Assembly: GCA_018296165.2 (NCBI GenBank)
Contig: JACKQL020000093.1
Span: 62,001-126,000 of the forward strand
DNA: 64,000 bases
From: Termitomyces sp. T153
Taxonomy: Eukaryota; Basidiomycota; Agaricomycetes; Agaricales; Lyophyllaceae
Direction of reading: 5' to 3'
Shown: in pieces, positions 10,632 to 20,266 of the stretch
Numbering within the stretch: the first letter of the stretch is position 1
Layout: each line of letters begins with the position of its first letter
The notes under the pieces: model-generated
Seen by the model: only the letters and a program-made list of their open reading frames with translations
What the model was told of the DNA's origin: nothing
The model's database searches: none
Made by a program: the position numbers and the translations under genes

Positions 10632-12248
10632 TTGCCAAATATCCCCCTTCCTCCGCTAAATCTGACAATCATTAACATGAACAATGACCTCGTTGCTCAG
10701 CGCGCTAGAATGCCGCCTCGCAATGACACTACTGCACCTAAGTGGGATGAGAGTCACCCTAGGGAACTCCCCCAATACTTCAAAGAACTGGAATACCTCT
10801 TCACTAACTGCGGTATTGCTGACGACACACAAAAGAAAGAATACGTGTCTCGATACATCTCCTATGACATGGCAGAAACTTGGCTTGGCTTACCTGAATT
10901 TGGCGACAATATTATTATTGGCAACGATGCTCCTCGACCCTACACTTACCAGGAGTGGAAAGCGGCAGTGCTTAGGTTATACCCTGGCGCTGACGCTAGT
11001 GCTTGTTATAATCTTGGCGATCTGGAACGACTTGTTAACCAGACTTTCAACAGCGGCTTAGCGACTTTGGGAAGGTTCTCTGACTACTACCGGGACTTCC
11101 AACGTATTGCTAGATGGTTACTTGCTAACGGCAAGCTATATTGTAATGAGGAATGTCGCTTGTTCCAACAAGGTATCCCCACATCGCTATGGTCTAAAGT
11201 CGTCCGCCGCCTCGAAATCACCCTTCCCGATCACCATCCTGAGGACCCTTACGATGTTGACCAAGTCTTCGAAGGCGCTAAGTGGGTTTTAAAAGGAATG
11301 GACACTTCTATGACCAAGACCAGCAATGGCACCACCGGCATTCATTCGTCATCGCCTATTGCTAACCCACCGACCGTCCCTTCGCCTGCACCTAAGCAAG
11401 AAGCATTGGAATTAGCGACCACTACCGCAATCGTCAGCGCCTTGGAACGTTTGGAAGCCCTTTTGACCAGCGGTAACGCCCAACCTCGCCAACAGTTCGC
11501 TAACAGCACTTGCCACTTCTGTGGGGAAATGGGTCACACTATGGTCCGAGGCACTTGTATCAAGCTTGAGCAAATGATCCAACAGGGTAAGATCCGTTGT
11601 AACGCCGAAGGCAAGATCATTTTACCGTCTGGCGCCATGATTCCCAACTATTTCGGCAAGCGACTATACATCGAACGCATTGAGGAATGGCACCAGCTTA
11701 ATCCAGGACAAATCGTTACAGGCAGACTTTCTTCCAACGCTAACCCCGACCCAGAGCAGGCGGCTATGCAGCAGTTGCTAATACACGAGGTAATGCAACA
11801 GGACGTTGCCACAGACCGAGCGCTAAGCAAGGAAGAACGGATCGAGGCTTTGGAACGTGAGCTATTTGCACTCCGGCAAAACGGCAAAAAATTCGACGGC
11901 GTACAAGTCCCCCGTGCGACTTACCGACCAGCAAGTGATGCTTCAAAGGCAACACTCTTGACCAGTGACCCTCCGGCAACCTCCACCCCTTCTGATTCAA
12001 CTCCAGTTCCTGCCGCTAAGCCTGCTGATAAAGGCAAAGCACCTGAACGTACCGTCGCTAAGGAACAACCACCCGTTGCTAAGGAACCTGTTGCTCAGCC
12101 TCCTATTCATCCATTTTCTGGCATCCCTAGTTGCTACGCCCCACCCGCTAACTGGAATTTCGCTGCTCCCGACAAAGCTAACAACGGCGCATATCAAACT
12201 ATGCCACCCATCTACGACATCGAGCAATCCAAAGTGGTTTTTGAATGA
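10632..12248 (+). CDS. Element B Gag
   Basis: Structural capsid/nucleocapsid protein, 538 aa in the open frame. The N-terminal half is a Ty3-type retrotransposon Gag fold region. A zinc-knuckle-like motif CHFCGEMGHTMVRGTC lies near residue 294, with C-x2-C-x4-H-x6-C spacing instead of the usual final x4. The C-terminal third is Pro/Ala/Lys-rich. It ends at a TGA (12246-12248), but the same frame continues into the protease. In related mushroom elements gag and pol form one long frame, so this TGA probably replaced an Arg codon. Programmed readthrough is an alternative. Confidence 0.85.
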   Translation: MPNIPLPPLNLTIINMNNDLVAQRARMPPRNDTTAPKWDESHPRELPQYFKELEYLFTNCGIADDTQKKEYVSRYISYDMAETWLGLPEFGDNIIIGNDAPRPYTYQEWKAAVLRLYPGADASACYNLGDLERLVNQTFNSGLATLGRFSDYYRDFQRIARWLLANGKLYCNEECRLFQQGIPTSLWSKVVRRLEITLPDHHPEDPYDVDQVFEGAKWVLKGMDTSMTKTSNGTTGIHSSSPIANPPTVPSPAPKQEALELATTTAIVSALERLEALLTSGNAQPRQQFANSTCHFCGEMGHTMVRGTCIKLEQMIQQGKIRCNAEGKIILPSGAMIPNYFGKRLYIERIEEWHQLNPGQIVTGRLSSNANPDPEQAAMQQLLIHEVMQQDVATDRALSKEERIEALERELFALRQNGKKFDGVQVPRATYRPASDASKATLLTSDPPATSTPSDSTPVPAAKPADKGKAPERTVAKEQPPVAKEPVAQPPIHPFSGIPSCYAPPANWNFAAPDKANNGAYQTMPPIYDIEQSKVVFE

Positions 12249-13052
12249 GTCTTACGCACCCAGATTACGGTATTGGTTGGCAAACTTTGCTCTGTATCCC
12301 AGGACATCAGGAATCAGTTTAGGACAGCGGTTACGCCCAAACAATTGGTTGGCGCTAGCACTAATACAGTACAGGACTCCAGCAACATTTTTGAAGAGAT
12401 TTTGCCGACGTTTGCTATTGAAGAACCCCAGTTTTCGCTTGGATCCAACGCTGATACCGCTAAAGGACTTACCACGGACAAGGCACCATTTGCTTCAGTT
12501 GACCCTGTCGAGGCCTATATCGATTCGCTACCCCCCGGAGAAGAGGCTGTGGTACTCACTGTCGCTAAGGAATCTCAGTCACTTCATACCGTCATGATGC
12601 TGATTGACAATAAAGAGGAAGTTGAATGCATTCACGACAGCGGTTCTCAGATTATTTCGATGTCTGCCAAAATTGCTAGCGACATTGGCTTATCCTACGA
12701 CCCCAACATTGTGCTAAACATGCAGAGCGCCAACGGTACCATGGATCAATCACTGGGACTAGCTAGAAACGTACTATGCATTATTGGCAACGTAACGGTC
12801 TATCTTCAAATCCACGTTTTACGGTCTCCCACTTACGACATCCTACTCGGTCGCCCATTTGACGTATTAACCCAAAGTACAGTCAACACGATTAGCGACG
12901 TGGAAACCACTATCACCATTACAGACCCCAATACTGGCCAGCGACGCACTATTCCTACCTTTCTGCATGGCAAAACCAAAAGAAACAGTTGCCAAAGCGT
13001 TCGCTTCAAAACAGAGGCACCCCGTTGCTTTCATCGCCGAAGGCATGGATGA
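12249..13052 (+). pseudogene. Element B protease domain, start of Pol
   Basis: Retroviral-type aspartic protease that would cut the Gag-Pol polyprotein inside virus-like particles. It shows the active-site motif HDSGSQIISM (DSG at about 12635) and the second signature YDILLGRPF about 65 residues later. The reading frame is that of gag, entered across a TGA. Near 12960 the coding frame shifts by +1 into the frame that carries RT. Everything seen fits the normal order Gag-PR-RT-RH-IN. Confidence 0.8.
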
Positions 13053-15282
13053 AGAAGATAGCGACACAGCAATCGTTATTAGCTATGATCATTCAACTGG
13101 TCTAGCGACTTGTATAGCTTGTGATTTGGACAAAGACATTTTACTTACCGATTCTAACACACAGACTAATCCCGCGCTAGCATACCTTTACACTACGGCT
13201 AGCGACATTTCTGATTTGTCCCTTCCACCTCGTTCTTATCTCGTTTCTACTGATACATCTAATCCCTTGATTCTTGGACAGACTTTGCCCTTTGATACAT
13301 GTGTTACGGACACTACCCCCACCTATGTTAACATCCCATTCCCCGCTCAGTATGTCGCTAACGAACCTCCTAAGCAAAAAGGAGTACAGGTCAAGAAGAA
13401 GTATAAACCCGTCGTCATGAAAACCAAACTGGTTGCCAGCCACGTTAGCGAAGACTTTCGAATCGAGCGTGAAATTATAGGCGATCCACTAGCGACCATT
13501 CCTCCACTTAACCCAAACCCGCCACCTTTTGTCCTGACAAAGCAATTCACCAGCAAGTGACAAGCGAAATTGGTTAGCAACCATGACACCGAGTTCCTCA
13601 CTAGCAACAAAATCAACATATTAGTCAACATGGTCGCCAAGCAAGAAAAAGCCTTTGCTTGGGATGATTCCGAACGAGGAAGTTTGCGCCCTGACTTCTT
13701 CCCGCCAGTACGCATACCAACAATTTCGCACGTACCTTGGGTTCAGCACAATTGCCCCATACCCCCAGGACTAGAAAAGGAAGTATGTGAAATTATTCGC
13801 AACAAGATCAGCGCTGGCGTCTATGAACCTTCGAATTCTGCTTATTGCTCGCGATGGTTTTGCGTTCTCAAGAAAAACAGTAAGCTCAGGATTGTACACA
13901 GTCTAGAGCCACTAAACTGTGTCACCATTCGCCATTCCGGAGTACCACCTTTTCCAGATCACATCGCCAAATCTTTTGCTGGACACATTTGTGGCGCCAC
14001 TCTCGACCTCTATGTTGGCTACAACGAGTGACTTATCGACCCAGCATCATGTGATTTAACGACATTCCAGACTCCGTTTGGCGCTCTTCGCTTAGTAACC
14101 TTGCCGATGGGGTGGACCAACTCTGTGCCTATATTTCACAACAACATTACCTTTATTCTGCAGCCAGAGATACCCCACAACATGCTCAGCTTTATCGATG
14201 ACGTTGGCGCTAAAGGACTCAAGGACTGGAAGATCGTTAACAGTAAACCCGCTAAGCATCCCGCTAATCTGAACATCCGCCTAGCACTCTGGGAGTTCTT
14301 TGAACTTCTTAACAGGATCCTTCAGCGGATGAAATATTGCGGTGGCACTTTTTCCGGTCACAAACTTGTTCTTTGCACCCCGACATTCAAGATTCTCGGT
14401 CACGTTTGTACTCCTAGTGGTCGAATCCCCGACGAAAGTCGCCTAGCGCTAATCAAGCGATGGGGTTCTTGCAAGTCACTATCGGAAGTCCGCGCCTTTT
14501 TAGGTACCGTTGGGGTGCTAAGGATTTTTGTCAAGAACTTTGCCCATCGAGCCCATAACCTGACAAAACTTACTCGTGTTGGCATCCCTTTTGAGTTTAG
14601 TCCCGATCAAATCAATGCTCAACGTGACCTTGTAAAGGCCTTACAAAATGCTAAGCCCCTTGTTCCTATCGACTATAAATTGCCTGACCCTGTCATCTTA
14701 GCGGTCGATACGTCATATATAGCGGTTGGATATTACCTTTGCCAGTGTACTAGCAACAATCGCAAGGAGCGCCGCTACAATTGCTTCGGGTCAATTACGC
14801 TAAACGACAGAGAAGCACGATTCAGTCAGCCTAAGTTGGAACTTTACGGCCTTTATCGAGCACTACAAGCTTTATGGATGTACCTCATTAGCATTAGGAA
14901 CCTCATCATTGAAGTCGATGCTTGCTACATTAAGGGCATGCTTCAGAACCCCAACATTCAGCCTTCCGCTAGCATGAACCGCTGGATTATGGTGATTCTG
15001 ATGTTCCACTTTGAGCTGGTGCACGTCAAGGGAACTTTCCATGGCCCGGATGGTCTGTCGCGGTGCCCGCCACAGCCTGATGATCCCCCTGTTGACGATA
15101 GTGACAACTCTGTCTACGAGGATTGGATTGATCATTTGCATGGGTTCATCCACTGGGTCCAGTTACTGCTGCCACTCCTTCGCCATCTCTCAACGGCCGC
15201 ACGTCGCTTACCCCCTGTGGCCGATCTCGGCTGTTCGCCTATTTTAGCAACTTTCGCCAGCGACACCAACACTGCTCCATGA
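12967..15282 (+). pseudogene. Element B reverse transcriptase and RNase H, TGA-interrupted
   Basis: A single frame with in-frame TGA codons at 13558, 14029 and the terminal 15280. RT evidence includes the region SAYCSRWFCVLKK, TFQTPFGALR, LPMGWTNS and the catalytic FIDDVG (about 14196). RNase H follows with VILAVDTS (about 14695), the KLELYGLYRA helix and FHGPDGLSRCP, typical of Ty3 elements. Each TGA falls where related elements have sense codons; the one in the fingers/palm region reads Glu-stop-Leu and is probably a decayed CGA. The protein as encoded cannot be made at full length without readthrough. Confidence 0.82.
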
Positions 15283-16534
15283 TTAGCGACCAGCGACGAT
15301 ATAACCCCTCTCCGAGACAATGGCACCACTACTTATAGCGATGTACCCCGCAGTGCCAAAGCTATCACCAGCAATGCCCGTGTACTCTTAGTTGAGAAAT
15401 GGCTTCACGATCTAATCCAACCTGAAGGCTTTAGCAACAAAGATTATGCCACTTTTGTTCGCTACGCATCTATGTTTTTCGTTATGGGAGGCAAACTTTG
15501 GCGAGGCGCCTTTGTTCAGCAAGATATACGTCGATACCATGTTCATGCCGCCCTCCAATAAGTTCAAGTACATCATCCAAGAACGTTGTTCGCTAACTCA
15601 TTACCCGGAATTTCGCATGCTCACCCAAGAAAACACCAAAGCTATTGCCAAGTGGCTATACAAGGACATCATTTGTCGTTGGGGAGCGCTTAGCGAAATT
15701 GTGACCAACAATGGACCCCCGATCCTAAAGGCAGTTACCTATTTGGCAAAGAAGTATAACTTATACCATATCCGGATCTCTGGTTATAACAAGCGTGCTA
15801 ATGGAATAGTCAAGCGGCCTCACTTCGACGTTCGCCAAGCCCTCTTCAAAGTGGTTGATGGCGATCAGTCTAGGTGGAGTACGGCTACTTACTCGGTCTT
15901 TTGGTCAGAACGTGTTACAGTGCGCAAGCGAATGGGTTGCTCCCCTTACTACGCAATGACCGGTACCCACCCTCTCCTGCCTGCTGACATAGTTGAAGTG
16001 ACATATTTGCAACCGCCGCCAAACTCATTATTATCAACCACCAATCTCATAGCCCGCCAAGCAATTGACCTTCAGCGCCGCCAAGAAGATCTCGACTGCC
16101 TGCATAGCCAAGTGCTTAGCGCCCGTCGCCTGGCCACCATTTGCTTCAAGAAAGATCACGCCGCTACGATTCGCAATTACAACTTCAAAACAGGTGACCT
16201 CGTACTAATGAGGAATATGAGAATCGAAGTAACGCATAACAAGAAAATGAAGCCGCGTTACCTAGGCCTACTTGTGGTAATCTCTCGCAACCGTGGAGGA
16301 GCTTACATTCTTTGTGAACTAGATGGCTCAGTTCTACATTGCCCTGTTGCTGCCTTCCGCTTAATCCCCTATCTCACTAGAGAACACATAACCATGCTTA
16401 GCGACGCTTTCGACATTGACACTTCGCGTCTCCAAGAACTGGAACAAACTGAACTTGTTGACGACGATGACACTGGCGAAGACGCCAGTGAAGAAGAAAA
16501 CTACCTTTCGCTAAGCCTTAGCGACGACTCTTAA
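15283..16534 (+). pseudogene. Element B integrase, deleted and with altered active site
   Basis: Integrase would insert the cDNA in the nucleus. Upstream, the frame carries RYASMFFVMGGKLWR, the usual lead-in to the zinc-binding HHCC domain. The sequence then jumps, with a frame change, straight to SKIYVDTMFMPP, the first catalytic strand. The HHCC domain is missing. The core follows at 15446-16534, but the second catalytic Asp is Asn (IVTNNGPP) and the Glu of the family motif is Lys (RANGIVKRPH). Both changes are of the G-to-A kind. The C-terminal domain (GDLVLMRN, KPRYLGLLVVISR) is intact. The tail is acidic. No classical chromodomain is evident. Confidence 0.8.
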
Positions 16535-16963
16535 CTCTGCTTCGTTTCTTACTGCTCTCATCTCTACTACCCAGAAAAACCGTCAACAATTACTTTACAA
16601 AACCTAAGTCCTTTTTGTTTCGTTACTCTTTCATTTTTGATACAGTTAAAAAGCCTTTCACAGACACTTTACTTTACTACTGTCTTGTTTTGATGCTGCG
16701 CTAGGCTATTCTGTCACCAGCGCTCGGCACGCCTCTAGGGGTAATTTGCCATGATGATCTACTGAGCGTTTGCCTTCAAGATGTTGCTAGCATTAGGCGA
16801 CAGTTGCTAGTATGCCCAATTGATTTTGCTTTCTTTCTTTTGTTTCGTTTCACTTTCTGATCTCTCGCCAAAGATACTATACATTTTGGAGCCCCTTAAG
16901 GGGGCCAATTTAGGTCCAAATACTAACAAAAATATAAAATTTATATACAGGAGGCGCCTGTCG
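16535..16963 (+). other. Spacer between integrase and the antisense gene
   Basis: Non-coding element-B DNA. It probably holds the 3' ends of both convergent transcripts (sense pol and the antisense gene). It includes the sequence TTTTGGAGCCCCTTAAG (near 16883), partly like the primer-binding-site region. No hairpin terminator is expected in a eukaryote. Confidence 0.5.
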
Positions 16964-18968
16964 TTAAGCATCGAGGTCAGCGTCGTTGTCAGGAACCTCC
17001 ATCGCCTCCATCTCCTCCCAATCCCCCTCGCTGATGTTGTTCTTCTCCTGCCAGGCCAGGAAGGCCTGACAATCGCGTTGATATCCTGCCAGAGTCACCA
17101 GCATCCGCTTAGCGACCATGTAGCAAGCCCGTGCTGCTAACAACTCCTTCCTTGCCGCCTCCAGCTCCCTTTGGAACCGTTGTTCTACTCCCGCCGCCCT
17201 CTCATCAAAGTCCAGTAGCGACACCGCCGACGTTAGCGGCGTTGGCCATCCGAGGTCCTCGCCCAGCCACTCCAGCTTGTCATCGCCCACCTGACGCAAC
17301 GGCGTGTCACTCCATGTTCCCTAGCAAAGCGGTTAGCAATCAGGTAGCTAGCAGAAGAAAATAACTTACTTGTTGTACAACCTCGACCTCTTCAGCCTGT
17401 TCTTCCTCCTCAGTAGCAACGGGTACGGCCTCCACCTCCTCCTCACCCTTGATCTCCATGTCACTCGCCTCCACCTCAGCGACCGTCGCCAAAGGAGTCG
17501 TCTCCCTCATCTCCACGTCCTCCCTTCCCTCCTCGCTGGCGACCATCCAAGGTCGCTTAGCGCTAGCGACCGATGATGGGCTTGCGGCTCGTTTCAGCGC
17601 CCGGGGCATGTCGCCGTCACTGTCATTGTCGTTGTCATCCTCGTCGCTCTCCACCATCTCCTTACTCTTTACCCTAGCGCCTCCACTACCTCCAACCAAG
17701 CCCTGCTCCTGCGACGTCGGCAAGGTCAAGCTTGAATGCTTGACCTCAATTGGCTCCCTTCTCCTCGCCAGCTCCCTCTGCCTCTCCACAAAGGCCCTTG
17801 CACTCCTTACTGACGCCGCCTTGATTGCTATCCTCTTAGCGAATTTGCTGCCTGTGCTCCTCAATGACAGGCCGCTGTGTGAGCAGCTCTTCTTAGTGCT
17901 GTCGCAATGATAGCAAGGCTGGACCCCCGTGGGGTACCAGCAGCCTTCTGGGTTGTTATCTGCCCAGCAATTGTTGCACTAGAAGAAAGCATTAGCGACA
18001 AAAAGAGAAAAGAACCGCTAAGTACTCACCGCTCCTTGCGTGTGCTTATACTCTTGCCACTTCTCTAGCAACACTGTTACCTTGCCCTTGGCCTTGTCCA
18101 GCTTCACTCCTGCTCCCAGTCCTGTATCCACCACCGTCGTCATCCTTCGCCATCGAAGGAGCATTGCCAAGCGCTTGTTGGTAAACATTTCTGCAACATG
18201 ATCCTGCAAGAAAGGTTAGCGGTCGTCGCCAAGAATCAGCGAAATGAAAGAAAACGACTCACCTCAATATCCTTGTCCTCCTCATCTTGTGCCTTTGCCT
18301 TTCCTTTTCCCTTCCCTTTGCTCTTCAGGGTTGTTGCCAATCTTGGCAATGTCGCCAACCCCTTAGCGATGCCGCCAGCTGCAGCCTTGGGAGTCGAGGG
18401 GCCCGCCTCTTGAATGTCCCCACAATTCGCCGCCTCTTTGTTCCCATGACCCTTGCTCCGTCCCTCCCCCCTCGCCACCGCTAACGCACCTATCGGGTGC
18501 TGGAAGAGGAACTGGTCATTCGGTGACAAGTCTTCAAAGAGCTAACGTACCTTAGCGGGGTCGCTAGCACTAGCGACTGCCGGGGCACTTACCGTCATTC
18601 CCGCCATAAGATTGTCCATCAGAAACTCCAGCAAAGGGTCAATTGGCGCCTAGCGATCGCATTAGAAGTTGGCGCTAAAAGGAAGAAAAGGAACTTACAA
18701 AGTGAACATCGAATGGGCGAACCCATTCTTCCCCCTTGTACTTCTCATATAACTGGCGACACTCCTTCTCGACAGTTGCCAACTCCGGCCACTCGACTCC
18801 ACTCCCCGAGGTCTTGAACCACTGGAGCCACGTCTGAAAGATGGCGGTGACTGCCAAGCGAGGATCCTTTGCCAACGATGCATGGGCCACCGCGAGCAAC
18901 CTGTTGACCCAATCGAGGAAGGTGTGGGCCATGGTGATCTTCTCAAGTTGGGAGGCAAGATCGGACAT
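16964..18968 (-). CDS. Antisense zinc-cluster protein gene within element B
   Basis: Six-exon gene on the strand opposite gag-pol: 18699-18968, 18551-18649, 18263-18499, 18030-18203, 17370-17978, 16964-17320. It gives 581 aa. All five introns are GT...AG, short and phase 0, and each exon is open and a multiple of three. The N-terminal part (1-90) is helical. Exon 3 is basic (Lys/Gly-rich). Exon 5 begins with six cysteines spaced C-x2-C-x8-C-x8-C-x2-C-x6-C, near the fungal Zn2Cys6 spacing, followed by a basic stretch and then a long Glu/Asp-rich segment. Exon 6 is a likely coiled coil (about 500-560) with an acidic tail. A regulatory nucleic-acid-binding role for the element is inference. No member of known function is recognised. 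Confidence 0.75.
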
Positions 18969-19047
18969 AGCAATAAGATTGAGATGCTAGAAGAGATTAG
19001 ATGGTAAGGAAGGGGGATGATGAAGTTCAAGCGATACCGCCAGCCAC

Positions 19048-19054
19048 TTTTATT
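19048..19054 (-). promoter_or_regulatory. TATA-like box of the antisense gene
   Basis: AATAAAA on the minus strand, 80 bp before the ATG at 18968. A pyrimidine-rich block (about 18980-19022) lies between them, as often at fungal start sites. It sits between the 3' LTR and the gene, so the gene seems to have its own promoter and need not rely on LTR antisense transcription. Confidence 0.45.
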
Positions 19055-19126
19055 CGAATCCCTTTGGCGCACGGACCAAGCAATCAAGCACATGACTTTT
19101 GGGTTGACTGAGGACAAATATTTCAG

Positions 19127-19138
19127 TACGGGGGAGGA
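19127..19138 (+). other. Polypurine tract of element B
   Basis: The purine-rich ACGGGGGAGGA ends directly at the 3' LTR start (TGATGAGC). This is the expected primer for plus-strand cDNA. Confidence 0.75.
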
Positions 19139-20266
19139 TGATGAGCCCCAGTTATTGCTGAGCACCTTTTTCAGCAGTTCGGACTTAGCGGCAGCTGACT
19201 ACTTCAAATTTGACACAAGTCACAACACTCAGCGCATGGGACTTAGCCCGAGGATTGGACTGAAGCACGAGACTCTAGCGACCATGAGACTTATTGATCA
19301 TGGGGAACATTACGTGAAGCCTGGAACTTGGGCCTGGACCATCAAGGCCTAGACCCCCTTGGCAACGATTATTAGCGACCTTAGCAATCCTGGCGACAAA
19401 ACGGTGTTCCTTTACTATATATGGACATATTACCAGACGCGTACCTTTTTACTATCATTCCCCTTGTCGAGCTTACCAACATCCCCAAACGGTGTTCATA
19501 CTTCAGGTATTGACATTGGACTCGTTCTCTTTTTGGTTCTTATTAGCAATTAGTCGTCGCCAAGGCTTCACCTATGACTTTTTACTTAGTTACGGACTGA
19601 CGCCTGACACACAACATAAACACAGTGGCAGACGCCGCCACTAGTGGCACTTAATTACTTACCTTCCCTTACTATACTTTGAAAACGTATAAATACTGCC
19701 TGTATATAGACATCACCCCATCGAATTTTACCATCAAATCACCATTGTATCACTCCCCTCTCTATAAGCTACCAGCTTAAGATTTCATTTGCCCCATCTC
19801 TTTCCCTCATCTTGTCTTCAACTTTGGCTTAGCGACAAGCCTCTTCGACTTTGACCTCAACTTAGTGTGGTACCGACTACGGGTGCCTATTAGCATTATT
19901 TCAACTTAGCGACGCTAGCAATTGCAGCTAGCGACAAGTTTACGTTCATCCTTTGATCTCAGTTTTACTCTTACCGCTGTCTCTCTCCTTTACTCTCCCC
20001 GCCACTGTTTCAAGTTTGCTGGTTCTTAGTGACGTTATTTGTCTTCACCTTTTTCCTCTTACTGTCACTAGCGACTACCGTTAGCAGTAGCGACTATTTT
20101 CGACTTCACTTCCATGCCACCACTTTCGCTCTAGTTCTCTGGGACGGTTACTGACTCGCCCTCAACTATTAACTTCCTACTGCCAGCTACCCTATCTAGT
20201 GACGAGTGTTAGGTTCTCTTTTTTTTAGGTTTCCTGCACGGCACTAGGCGGCATAGGAGCACATCA
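19139..20266 (+). mobile_element. 3' LTR of element B
   Basis: 1128 bp, same length as the 5' LTR. It differs at roughly 29 positions, all transitions and no indels, mostly CpG versus TpG/CpA. Confidence 0.95.

Larger units (their letters stand above)
9194..20266 (+). mobile_element. Family-B Ty3/gypsy LTR retrotransposon, 11.07 kb
   Basis: A complete structure is visible: LTR (9194-10321), primer binding site, gag, protease, RT, RNase H, integrase, an antisense accessory gene, polypurine tract and LTR (19139-20266). GGGG lies on both outer edges (9190-9193 and 20267-20270), fitting a 4-bp target duplication. The element is inserted in the family-A element and keeps high CpG, unlike the surrounding repeats. 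Both LTRs are 1128 bp and differ at about 29 sites, so it is fairly young. Coding damage (four in-frame TGA codons, a frameshift, an integrase deletion) makes it unable to move by itself. Confidence 0.93.

Noticed and set aside
12246..12248. Recoded TGA (selenocysteine or general readthrough) as a feature of this genome
   Set aside because: Host genes here use TAA, TAG and TGA normally as stops, and four TGAs in one element are better explained by CGA decay.
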